From NCBI RefSeq assembly GCF_947623445.1, contig NC_135246.1, positions 12,445,856-12,509,855 of the forward strand: 64,000 bases of DNA, read 5' to 3'. This document shows, piece after piece, positions 49,045-64,000 of this stretch (positions within the stretch are counted from its first letter, which is position 1; the number at the start of each line of letters is the position of its first letter). Made by a program: the position numbers and the translations under genes. Source of the DNA: Clavelina lepadiformis. Lineage: Eukaryota > Chordata > Ascidiacea > Aplousobranchia > Clavelinidae. The notes beneath the pieces were generated by a model that saw only the letters and a program-made list of their open reading frames with translations, searched no databases and was not told where the DNA came from.

Positions 49045-52000
49045 TTATACTTTTGTCTTCTGTTTTCTTCGCTTTCGACGGGCTGTTACGTTATCAGACA
49101 TTTTCTGCATGGCTGATTTTATGGCGTCACGTGACAAGTACTGGTCGTTGTCGTCATCGTCATCACAAATAAAGTCTTCCGCGAGGAGGACGTCTTCATC
49201 GTCAGCAATGACGATTCGGTTGTTGTGTGGTGTGCAGTTTCGAATACTTATCAATACATCTTGAGTGACATCACTGCATATGTTATCGATATGCACTTTA
49301 CGATCCTGACAAAAGTCACAATTAAGTTGACAATGTTATAATTGGTTACGTTTTCTACAAACTCAGGACAATCTTGAGGATAGGAAAAATTTGAAACAAA
49401 TGCATACTTTGTTATCCTGAAATGACTTGGAATATGATGGTTACAGTGTTTTGCTTTCATTTAACGTTAAAGAGATAACGCCAATACCAGATGTTCCAAT
49501 CGTTTGCAATGAACTCACGTCATTTGATTCGTTGCTGATATGCCGAAACTTAGCTTGAAGTTGTACTAGTCTGTCTCCACAATAGGCTAGCAGCTTGTCC
49601 GACTCGTGTAAAGGGTCCAAACTTTCAAACAGTTCCTCGTGTTTAATGTTGTCAAACTTGTATTGAGATCCGTGCTTTATTCGCACTTTGTGAGCTATCT
49701 GTAAAACCAAGTTTAATCGCTGTCGTCAGAAGGATTACACGCAGCTGTAGGCTACCTCAAGATTTTGCAGCATGACTCGCTTCATGCTTTATACTTTCTT
49801 TGCTCAAATATTCGCTGTTTAGATATGACCAAGGAATACAATATCAAAGCACTACAGAGAGACTACGTTAACAGATTAGTGACTCTGACGGTTGCAGAAG
49901 TAACTACCTATTACGGTTTAGTACAGTGTAAGATACTTGCCCAATCACAAGAAGAGACTTTGTCGCGAATGTGACCAACCGATATAGCTATAGAAAACAT
50001 CAAATCTTCAGACTTGGTGACATTGTTTGCTGTTTTCGCTTTAAATTTTTCCGTCTCATCTAAGCTAAGTTGCAATGCGTGCATCCTGATACTGGTATCT
50101 TCCAGCAAATCTTGGAAGTTCTGCTTGGTTTCCGCCAATTGAGTCTGCAGTTGATCTGGGTAAACAGCTGAGTCCTGCTTATCTAGTTTACGATCTCGAC
50201 TAATGGAATCCTGCGCTTTATACGTACTCAGTGAAAATAAAATTAGGCCTACAATGTAGTTATACATTGCCGGTAGCCGGCGCATTGCTTATGGCTACAC
50301 CACAACTCACCTAATGTTTTCGTTAGAGTTTTTTTCGTTTTAACAAGCTCATCTACTTTACCGAAAAGTTCGTTGTGCCTGAATAGAACGCGTTGATTAC
50401 TGGCTTGTGTTTGCTAGCGAATGTCAACTTTCCATTCAAATATCTCACCTTCCTATCTGCTTTTTAAAACACGGTGCTATATCTGTTGGTGCCCGGACTG
50501 ACATCTGCACCAACAGTTTGTCCATAGCGTGCTTGAACTCCCAAAAGTTGCTCTTTTTTTGCCAAATTTCTTTTACCCTTTTTTTTCTTTTTTCTTTGCT
50601 GCTGTCGGCCATTCCTTTCTAGCAAACGTACAGAAATTCACTGCGGAAGGCAATAAAATGAAGCTTGTATCGTGTAAAATTAGAAACCTTGACCTAGGTA
50701 TACTATGTAAGTCATAAGATCAGCATGTGCATAGATGAAAGAGTAAACCACACTGGAATCGATGAACTTCGTCCATCGAAAATTTGTGCCGGCTGCCAAA
50801 ACAGTTTACGCCAACATCAACATAACATGAAAAAATTTTTGTCAAAAATCAGCCGAATTAAAAATTACGTTTGATTTTCTGCCGGAGATGTTCGATAAAA
50901 AGACCCCATAGATTTCTGTCTGGCGTATTGACAGGTGAACTATGAGCCTATATTGACTGTATTTTGCTGATAAATAATTTTTGTACCAACCTCCTCTTCC
51001 ACGTGACTTGGCTTTACGGTGGCTCGCTTTCGTGTCCTACTCTCCTTTTCCTGACCATCCTGGTTCAATTTTTTCAAGTTCTTTCGCGTTTTGTTCAGTT
51101 TGGAATCCCGCGTTCGCTTCGCTTTCAGGATAACCACCTCCATTTGTTCCTACAGAGCCAGTTAAAAACGAACAGTTTAAGGAAACTAACATTTTTAACG
51201 ATTGATACTTCTGAATTTTTTCGCACCTTTTCCACTTTAGTTAGATCATATGCTCGCTTTGCGTCGTTCTGAATTTGCACCAACTCATTTTTCACTTCCG
51301 TTTTTATACTTTGCAAGCTCAGTTCAAGCTTTTTTAACCGTCCCGGTAAAGTCAGTCCGTCTCGTTCAAGGTGATAAAATATCTAAAATCGTTTTTGTGA
51401 CGGATATGGCAAACGACACTGGTCGCTTTTCAATAGAATCAAATGACGCTTTTTATGAATTGGCTAAAACAGCAGTTTTGAGTGATGAAAATATTCTATA
51501 CCTGCTTGTATGTCTTGTGGATAAACTGCGCCGAACCCAACTTCATCAGCATCTTATCAAGTGCTGCAGTCAGGACACGGACCCGTTGGCTATAGCATAA
51601 AAGTACAAAAAATCCTACCAGAAAGAAATGCTGAAAATCTCACCAGTGTTAATTAAAGGAGCACAAGTGTTAAATATTCTACCTGTTTTTATGCTCATCA
51701 CTCATGACCACAGGAACCGATTTCAGATCGCGTAGTAAACGTTTAAGTTCACGTAGCTTTTGCAGACGAAGTTTTCTTTGATATCGAACGATGTCAAGTT
51801 GTCCGCATTTTCCGAAAACGTGCTCGCTTTTATCCGAAATGGCTTTCGCTATGGGGTATCTGACATGTGCATAGCCAAAAATACACCAACAGTTGAGTAT
51901 TGTACAAGTTAGACTGCTGTATATCGAAGTTATATAGCCTATATAGGTAACCAATTTAATCGAAAATCGAATCCAGAATAGGGCGATTGAACATTGTTTT

Positions 52001-52819
52001 AGTCTTTTTCTCTTAATTACCGGTTTTCAGTGAGATTCTCGCTATAAGTTAGCAAATGCTAAGAAAAATTGACGAAAGTTGAAAATTGAAAAATTGACTT
52101 CTTTTATAAAGCGGTATTACAGCAGATTATTCTGTATAGCGTAAGGTCATATAGTATTTGAAAAGTAAAAGTTGGTATCCGACTGAAGTAGGCTACTTTA
52201 CTCATTTGAAGTAGTTGTGCTGTTTCTTGTGACTTATAAAACATAAAGGTCAAAACTCAAAATTACCTTCCCCTTAACCGCCTGTTTCCATAGACCTATA
52301 TTATATTTTATACATTTGTATCCTACCTTTGCATCGAAAGCTGACATTCCCGATCTTTGTAGAAAGCGTTTCGAATTACATATTCATCGGCATTAAAACT
52401 CTGTTTTTGAAGAACCCGCTTCTCTTTGATTTCGGTCCGAAGACCTCGAATAAAAGCATCATTGTCTTTTATCTTCTGCTGAGAAAATGCGTAATAGGCG
52501 TCCAGGTCTCTCCGCTTCAATACAAGCTTTCCTGTTTGTTAAATTAAAAAACATTGCTTAGTCTAGGCAGGTGAACTCTCGCATTCGTCTCTCTTAACTT
52601 CGCTTTTGGTTTGTCATCAGTGTTTTATCAATTATTTTCTAGAAGCAGTGAGCACTCATCCAACATCATCTCTTCTGAGTTGGACTTACCCTTGATTTCC
52701 TCGATTCTATCCTGAACGGTCCACGCGCCCGGATCGCCTTCATCCTGTCGTTGCTTGCTCTTTATCAGACTGAACATCTTTTCGTATTGTGAGTTTCTCC
52801 ACGATTTAAATAAAAGCAA
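49045..52819 (-). CDS. ODAD3: outer dynein arm docking complex protein, ODAD3/CCDC151-like (11 exons, ~620 aa)
   Basis: ODAD3 is a coiled-coil protein needed to dock outer dynein arms on axonemal doublets of motile cilia. Exons (minus strand): 52819-52690, 52531-52327, 51859-51683, 51589-51502, 51382-51227, 51149-50991, 50618-50449, 50378-50311, 50248-~49980, 49698-49519 and 49305-49045 (TAA); phases close. The N-terminal part has AWTVQDRIEEIKGKL then RRDLDAYYAFSQQKIKDN, matching the ODAD3 pattern of a QIEEL-type helix followed by RKAYYE-SQ. Later come VRVLTAALDKMLMKLGSAQF with HKTYKQ, a long basic coiled coil, and a C-terminal acidic run (DDDDDND) followed by YLSRDAIKSAMQKM and a Lys/Arg tail. 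Length is near human ODAD3 (595 aa). The exon 9 donor is uncertain (gttggt, or 21 bases later). ODAD1 or CCDC63 relatives are the main alternative. Confidence 0.7.
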
Positions 52820-54380
52820 TTTTGCAGGAAAAATAAATGAAACTTTTGTAACTTTTCCCGGGAAATTGATCTATTGTGACTCCAGTTGTGGCCTTTTTTA
52901 TGACGTATCAAGCATCATTTATACATAACAAGGTTGTAATGAGGCATGTGATTCACTTCATATGTCGTTGTTTACACAGCATTTTTGTGATAACTGATAA
53001 CATATTCGTCAATACGAAAAATTGAATTTACATCTCACGTCAGAACTGCAGCGCAATCAGCATTCTTTTCTAGGTTTATCGCTGGTTTCATGTTTTTGTA
53101 CATCATTTCCGATTCTTATTGAGTTGAGATAAATTTCATTTTCACTCTGCTTACTCGTTTAACGAATGATTTGGTTTGCCTATTGCATAACTATTCGCCA
53201 TTTGTGACGCAACCGAAAATCAAGATGAGAGTTAAAAAGTTTAGCCAAAGTGTAAAGTTGATGCCTGCTTCTGCCACGTTTACAGGCAAGCAGAGGCATG
53301 AATGAACTGTGTCTCTTCATCTAGGATTGAAAACGTTTTGCAACTATGAGGTAAGTTTTCATTAAGGCTGTCTGAAGTTATTTTGCTGAAAAAAAAACGA
53401 ACATTCAAAGCCATTTTCGCGGTTACTTGAAGACCTAAACGAAGTGTTAACGTATAGGCTAGTAACACAATTTATTTTACTTATAGAATAAATCCTAAAC
53501 AGCTAAAATCGACTATTTGCATACTTTTTCTACTAACTTAAACGCCTACCAATGATGAATCAGCTATTATCTTATCTATTTACGTCGTCTCAGCCTTAAA
53601 ATCAGAACGGTAGTAATTAGTTTTTTTTTCAATTTGCAGAAATTGCCAACTAGCAGCATCGTCTGTAGACAAGCTAAATGCTTCCTTTAATTTTAATGAG
53701 AGATGTTGCCAAGGGCTACGAAGAAATCAATTAAATCTATTAAAAATGTAGTGGCCCCTGACGTTTCAAACGATATTAGATCCGTCAACTCTGTGGTTAG
53801 TAGTGAAACTTTTGCATCTGCATGATTTAAATATAGGCCTAGTTTAAACGAAAAGATGCCTGAATACTGAGTTGGCCTGTAAGTCTGTTCAAAAGAAACT
53901 GCTTTTAAGGAGCCAATGATGTACATATTACTAGGCCGGGTCCGAAACTATCCCATCATCCCACTAAAGTAGTCTAGGCTTCTATAAGCTAAATACAATA
54001 AGATTAAATTGAAGCTGAGTTTAACGATAGTCCTGATATTTTAAAGCAATGGTTTTCAAATTTCTGATTGGAAAGTTGCAGACGACCTTTGTAACCACAT
54101 ACAAATTTGTGAAATCCTGTTGTTGTCAAATGTAGCCTACACGAAATTAGTTTTCAGCTCCTCAAGCTGTTAACCGTATCAGGTTATGACAAAACAAAGA
54201 AAACAACCACTAACACAACGTCCGGCCAATTAAGTGGTAATAATTTTTTGCGGCGCAAGAAAGGATGTTATGAGATGTGACGATCATCTGAAATAAGAAA
54301 GCTTCCGGGCAATTTTCATTCTGAAAGTAGGGCGTAAACTTTTGCACTGAGCACCAAATTGATAGTAAAAAAATGACAAG
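52820..54380. other. spacer upstream of the ODAD3-like gene
   Basis: No supported gene. A hAT-like end (atggttttcaaatttctgat) occurs near 54052. It presumably holds the promoter of the ODAD3-like gene, but no core element stands out. Confidence 0.4.
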
Positions 54381-54388
54381 CATAGGCC

Positions 54389-54570
54389 CAGTGGTGGGAT
54401 TAAAATATTTTAACATCCGGTTCTCTCGCTAGCAGCATGCCATATTGACCCGGGGCCGATATACACATAGACCTATACATACGCTTATTAAAAACCGGTT
54501 CGCGGAGATCGTTAAAATTCCAAGAACCGGTTCGCACGAACCGGTGCGAATCGGCTGAATCCCACCACTG
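54389..54570. mobile_element. 182-bp hAT-type MITE
   Basis: The ends cagtggtgggatt and aatcccaccactg are perfect 13-bp inverted repeats. They are flanked by identical 8-bp duplications cataggcc (54381-54388 and 54571-54578). Internally it repeats an accggttcg motif in both orientations, giving extra foldback potential. It encodes nothing. Confidence 0.9.
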
Positions 54571-55199
54571 CATAGGCCTACATTTACTTTAAATGTGGTT
54601 CAGTTCGTGTAACTCAGTTCTATTAAATTTAGTCATTGCAGAAATATCGTTGAATTTGATTTAAATGAAGAATGGAAATAAGCAATAAAGTCTCAGAGAA
54701 AAAAGTTTTTTGTTTTATTTAAGAAATTAAATGAGATACGTATGAAATTTTAAATATCTATATTGCTCTTTGAGGTTTATACCACATAGTTCAAAAATAC
54801 ATTTCTTTTTATCAAACACTACAACTAACTGAAGAAATGAATGATATAATTTTAAAAAGTATTACCAGGCGTACTGTAGTAAGGAAGTAGTTTTTTTTAT
54901 CACCAAAACTGCGCCATAAATTTAAAGATCTTGGGACGTGTGTAATGAAGATTGGGATGTCATAGAGGAAAATTACGATGTCTTTTTTCTTTGCACATGC
55001 AATCGAATGCAACTGCTTATTTCACTGCAAAAACGTCATTTTGGCTGTTGCGAAGATTATGGGATACTCTGCCCCCGCGAACCCCTGAAAATGCCTCGCG
55101 GTCCATGGATGAGAACCATCAGTCTCAACAGCTGAGTTACTTTCAGGAATAGTATACAGCATTAAATAAAATTGCGATGAGCTATGTGGTGAGGTGAAG

Positions 55200-55930
55200 A
55201 CTTGTGGGGCAGAAGTTTTTGAATGCTGAATCCAAAACGCCCGCGTTTTGTCCACCGAAAATGTGAGGAGCGCAAAATTTGTGAGTTTTCAAATCTCAAA
55301 AAATGCTTTAAGACGCCTCGAAATGAAACGCTTATTTTCATATTTAAAAATTCGATAGCTGGCAATTTATGGTGCACATCTTTGAAATACTTTTTAAAAT
55401 AATTTTTGTAACATCGTATAAAGCGATTTTGAGACGCCGTGTACCCTACTATTGTAGGGAACACAACCTATGTTTTTCTAGGTTGCGGTCGATGATAATT
55501 TAAGGGGTCGCAAGTAAGAAAATGCGATGAGCAAAAAAGAATAATGAGTCTTAATGACGTAAAAACGCGTATGACCCAATTGGCTCCCAGAGTCGAAATC
55601 TTTCAAACCCTAAAATATTACAGAATCCTAACTTCTCGTATGACGGTATATAAATTTATATCCGATATTGAAATCGTTATCTTCCGGCTGTGGAAAGTTC
55701 ATTCACTACTTAAATTTGGCGAAAATATCTCACTGCTCGAAGCCCGGTTGCCAAGCTAGCCTTTGTGCAATTTTTGATGGATGCGTTTTTTAGTTTCTGT
55801 GTGCAGGCGATTTCCTCGAATTTTTAATTGTCCGTCCCGGGTACAGAAGAGTAAAAAGCAGGAATAAGAGTCGTTAGCGTCTTGCCCAGAAACATTACTG
55901 TATATCGATTGCGTTGTAATTCTGATTTCC
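55200..55930. repeat. old dispersed repeat, copy 2
   Basis: It corresponds to the repeat at 34060-35290 without the hAT insertion; the order of conserved pieces is the same (cgcgttttgtccacc, gacgcctcgaaatg, gcgattttgagacgccgt, ctagcctttgtgcaa, gagtcgttagcgtcttgccc). Confidence 0.6.
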
Positions 55931-57038
55931 GCCGAGCTGTAATTTGCTCAATACTGCTATTCAAATATTGGCCAAACTCTCAAAATTCTCTTAAAATATC
56001 AGAATTTTAATATTTATTGTATAGTGAGATTATTGCGATGTAGAAATACTTAGGCAGACCCCAATGATGATATGTCTTTTTGAGCCAGAAAACCTCCCGA
56101 AATAATGACTAAATTTTACCACGATTTAACACAATGCTATACGGTTGTGTGTGTGGTTCCGGTGTAATTGGTTTCGGGCGGGTACAAAAGTCTTTTTCGG
56201 AAAACGTCATTTATTTTTTAATGATTGCCCCAAACATGCATAAGTTTTGGATTTTACAGTATGTAGTAAACCTCCAAAACTTTCCTAAATCAGAATGACA
56301 TACTCACTGTACTGACATATTTCCATCAACACCCTTGTAGAGACTTGTATTTTTCCATGAAAGCCTACCGCTCACTAGACCGAATATCATGTGATGACGC
56401 GTTATGACGTAGCCGCCTTTGAACGTAAAGAGAAAGAGGTTGTAATTCCACGAACCAAGAATAGTCAACAGTTCATGGTAAAACTGATCAAACAATACAC
56501 GAAATGATATTGCGATAGTGTTTTAAAATGATGTTTATGTCCCTAGTTATATTAAAACGGTTTTATGCAAAATTACTGACTTTGGCTAAGAACACAGTTA
56601 AACAGCTTTCTTCCTTGTTTTCATTTTTGTTGACACCTCATCTCAACAATGTACCAAGCGATAGATATCGCCGTATTACTGAAATGGTCATCAAACGCAG
56701 CAAAATATATATTCATATCTATTCGAAAGTTAAAGCGTATTTAAAATGCTGTACACAAGTACAGTAACATGAAGATTTACTCAACAAAACCGAGAAAATG
56801 TCCCGCAATGTATACGCCCCTTATGCACACTTTGTTTAATTTTCGCACCGCTGGAAAAGTATCGGGTTACGTCATGATCACGTGTGAGTATTGTGAGTTG
56901 TCTCATATAGTCGTAAACAAACAGACAATGTAACAACATGATTCTCTTTTTATATAGCCCATGAATGTACCAAAGGTTTTTGGTAAATTTCCTGGATTTT
57001 TACTGGTAAAATCTGCATTTTTGTTCGCTTATATCTAG
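55931..57038. other. spacer upstream of the SLC6 gene
   Basis: No supported gene. The short open frames near 56304-56767 have no recognisable content. Confidence 0.4.
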
Positions 57039-57046
57039 TATATAAG
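57039..57046 (+). promoter_or_regulatory. possible TATA box (TATATAAG) for the SLC6 gene
   Basis: TATATAAG lies about 730 bp before the proposed start. A 22-codon open frame beginning MTKKCRSIDR starts 52 bp after it (57098) and could be an upstream ORF or part of a 5' leader. The link to the transporter gene is inference. Confidence 0.3.
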
Positions 57047-57770
57047 AACCCGACGCTTATGACTTGCACAATTCTTCAGCAAGACTTTTGTCTGAACATG
57101 ACTAAGAAATGCCGGTCTATAGACAGAAAAAGCGTAAACGTTGACAAAAGTGTTGAAATCTTTTGAGATAAGCTTCTTTTGGCAAAACAAGCAAACTCCT
57201 GTGTACTAAAAGAACTTGCTACAACTGCATGCGGAAGTTTATGTTTTGTTACTTAACTTATTTGAGAGAAAAGTGGGCTACCCGTTTACTAATTTGTTAG
57301 TTATTTGCAAAATTGTAATAAAATTTGAACGTTACTTGATAACTTGTTCGCAGATAAAGTGGCCTATATCTGTTTCAACTATATAATGAATATAATAAGT
57401 AAACAAATGTGCAACTTCATGTTGGCAAAGGGTTGCTCTATTTCACATTTCTCAAAATATTTTTGCAAATTTCGACTAACATTATAATCAACGTCAGAAA
57501 GACGTTTCTATTTGTACAGACAATTTTAAAATGGTGTCAACAAATGTAACTAAGACTCGGAAACCGACTAACAGACAGCTGTTATAATGTTTGTTTGGCT
57601 GTTTTACCAATTCAAAGTTTTTTTGGTAATGTTATTGAATAAATTCATTTGTTCATTGCAGTGTCCTACATATTTATAAGGTCGTATAAGGTTAATGCAT
57701 CGTTTATTTACGCAATTTAAAACAAATCGTAAGTCATATATTAAAGCGAAACTAAATAAACATATATATT

Positions 57771-61361
<3,591 letters not shown>

Positions 61362-64000
61362 GTAAAAGCAGGTCTTGTTTTTTTGGCTTGATAAAATATA
61401 TTAAACATTACCCTTACTGTGAAACCCCTTATAGTCGTTAACGTCATACAATATAGAGTTATGGACCACTGCAATTTTGTAATTTGAACAGAGATTAAAA
61501 TCAGCCTGTAAACCTGAGCGAAAATGGAGGCCATACTTAAAGCAAGATCGAACTGGAAGGTACGCACCAAAGACCGACATATTTTTTCCACCCGTCGACA
61601 ACAGAAGTGATTCTCCAATCTGTGATTCAAAAGCTCGTTTATTCTATTCACCTGATTCAAGTATGTCGAGTATGACTTCCGCAACGTGAAGATTTCCTGA
61701 TCTCCAGCGAAATAGGAGCGATTTTGCCAATAAGCTGTCATGTTGACAAGTTATCGACAATTGATTGCTGCAAGATTGTTGTTAAAAGTTGTGTTATTTT
61801 ACATTTGCAACAACAACCGTACGACAATTACAATGCAATATAGCCTTGTTGTTATCGCTACATGTTACTTGCTTCCCTTGCTTTTGCGTCATAAGAAGTG
61901 CAATGAACTTTGACATATTTATATTTATTTATCGCTGTTCACTTTGTTTCTACAAGCAAGAAATAAACCTATGTCGAGTGACTTGCAAAACAAAATGAGT
62001 AATAAATCTGGGATTTATGTGGTGAAACGTCAGTCATTTACTAAACAATGTCAGGTCGCCGTCTCGACATGTGTTTACTTGATGGTGCCTCTTACGAAAA
62101 ATAAAAGCACCAGGTGAGGAGTTAGGTCTTGTGTGAACATAACGTTTACTGCGGATTGTGTAGATAGGTTTGCAGTGGCTTAATAAAGTAGAAGCTTATT
62201 GCAATGTATGTAACTCCTTTTCTCACTGTAGGTTTATCACACACGCTTATGAACTGCGCCATAAAGTCTGGCTGGAACTTGTTAGCATTAGTCTTAACTT
62301 GCAAGTCCTAGCAAAAGTGGACGTTTATTTCAGAGAAGTTAAGCTCTAGAAATGATTAACTTAGCCTTCTCAAGCTGATTGCTTTTTTTATACATGAGCT
62401 ATGCCTAAGTCTAAAAATGCAAGGCATGTGAGAAAATTTTTTATATAAGGTGGAAGGTTATATAAGGCAACATTATAGGACAGCATTTTCCAGGCGTTGA
62501 AATTGCGTGTCGGGATGATTTTAGAATACAGAGAGTTTTAACAAAAAGATCTTACAATTTTAGTAATGCAATTAATTCTATTAAGTTAAAATTTCACTGA
62601 CTTATATCACAAGTGTGTTGCGAAATCTTTAGCAATCGTAAGCTTCTGCAAGCGTTTTATATGGAACCTCAGCTAATGCTTCGTTTTATTTGTAACTTAT
62701 TTACTCGTAGGTGCCAACAACAAAGAAAACAAACTCTTAGTCTAGACATCTAGTCAGCCTAATAGCGTCATTTTTAAAACGCAATATTAGTCTTTAGTCT
62801 TGCCAAGAGTTATCTGTGTATATTTTGAACGATCGTCATTTATAAATAGAATAAATTGAAAAGTATTCAAATCTTATGAGATCCTACATGGAAAAAGTGC
62901 GGTAGTTATAAAACAATATAGGACCGAGTGAAAGCTTCGATATTTCATAAACGTCAGTGTGTTCGACAGGCATTTTCTAATATAAATCTTGATTTTCAAG
63001 GTATAAAAGAAAGCATAAACAGTTTGATGCGTTTTCTTTACAAAAATTTTTTTGATGGTTTTTGGGGTATAAAAATGTACCTCTCTGGTTGAATTTTTTA
63101 AGACATTTCGCCAGAGGTGTCGTGCGAAGTAATAAATCGATGGACTAAAAGAAAACATCAGTGACCTAATCAGATTAAAATTAAGATTACGACGCCTTAG
63201 TTAAATAAACATAATATAAGTTTCAATTAATCTTTTCCATTGATGGGAAAATTCTTTAAAATACGATGTCATCTTTCCAAAAAATACCAAATGCTTCTGT
63301 TTGTTGGAAAACTTGTATTATTCAATTTTAATCTTTTTGTAACTTTTGTGCACCTGTAACCGATATAGGATATACGCTTGATTTATATTCGCATTTCATA
63401 AGCCAGTATAGGTAGGCAGGTGAGTTTGAAATTTTAACACGGGCCAGTGGAACGTATGCATATACTATAGCACATGTACGTGATTGAATTTTTTAAAAAA
63501 GGCCACTTTTGGAACAATGTCTTTTTAAGGTATAGTAAACTGCAAATCAGTTTTTATGTGGTTTCCAAAAAGTCAACTTTTGAATCTAAACGACTCTATT
63601 TAAAAATGTTTCTATTGTTAAAAATGTTTTAATTCAGGAAAATAATTATGCTAACCTCACTTTGCGTCAGCACTTTACAGAAATGAACCGATTGCTGATT
63701 TGACTTTTAGACAATTGACATTTGAAAATTTAGACAATTTTGGTACTGCAATTGCTGTAATAAACTGTATTACATTCGCTTGTCAATAAATAACAATAAC
63801 TTGGCGTAAAGATGTAACATTTTGAACAAACATAGTACTCATTTTTCTGCATGAAACAAAATAAAATCAAACAGCTTTTAGAATGTTTTAATTATTTATG
63901 ACCTTACAGCTATATTTTTTCACTGACCCAAAACTTCCTTTTAGCTACTTGTCTTAGTTTAAATTTTTTGGTTATGCGGTGTTTATATGAGTAGGTCTAG
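61362..64000. other. region after the last recognised SLC6 exon
   Basis: The final SLC6 exon should be here or beyond the window. Two weak candidates follow acceptors in phase 0: 62053 (about 20 codons to TGA) and 62711 (VPTTKKTNS then stop). Neither resembles the usual transporter tail, so I call none. A 165-codon minus-strand frame at 61244-61741 mostly overlaps exon 14 and its intron and is a shadow. Confidence 0.4.

Overview
The window looks like AT-rich nuclear DNA of a metazoan. Nearly every gene is split into many short exons with GT..AG introns, SINE/MITE-like repeats fill introns and spacers, and the products (ODAD3-type ciliary docking protein, RNF4-type SUMO-targeted ligase, GlyT-type SLC6 transporter, rhodopsin-family GPCRs, BTB-Kelch proteins) are animal ones. 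The compact layout and short introns would suit a tunicate or another small-genome invertebrate deuterostome; that placement is inference. All gene models were built by hand from reading frames, splice signals and phase agreement.

Layout. 1-5.8 kb is repeat-rich and gene-free, with a TIR element (2819-3078) and a ~0.75-0.95 kb duplicated block. 5.84-14.28 kb and 18.31-23.71 kb (both minus strand) are tandem paralogues of one family with an uncommon architecture: an MGNxxS myristoylation-type N-terminus, two consecutive BTB domains, BACK, then Kelch blades. The second copy closes as a 15-exon, 795-residue model; the first lacks one recognisable exon and a clear last exon. 26.5-32.4 kb (minus) holds a tandem pair of class A GPCRs with matching exon phases and lengths but altered DRY and CWxP motifs. 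32.4-40.8 kb is spacer with a 622-bp hAT element (perfect 8-bp target duplication) sitting inside an older repeat that recurs near 55 kb.

40.8-48.5 kb (plus) is an RNF4-like gene with two alternative first-exon sets that join the same downstream exon in the same phase; its large intron carries a 2.4-kb TIR transposon with a decayed transposase-like ORF. 49.0-52.8 kb (minus) is an 11-exon ODAD3/CCDC151-like gene whose poly(A) signal faces that of the RNF4-like gene about 30 bp away. 52.8-57.7 kb is spacer with a 182-bp MITE and the second copy of the old repeat. 57.8-61.4 kb (plus) is a glycine-transporter-like SLC6 gene; its C-terminal exon was not found. The last 2.6 kb shows no convincing gene.

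No common pathway links these genes; the clustering that matters is local duplication of the BTB-Kelch and GPCR pairs. No rRNA, tRNA, CRISPR or prokaryotic features were seen.
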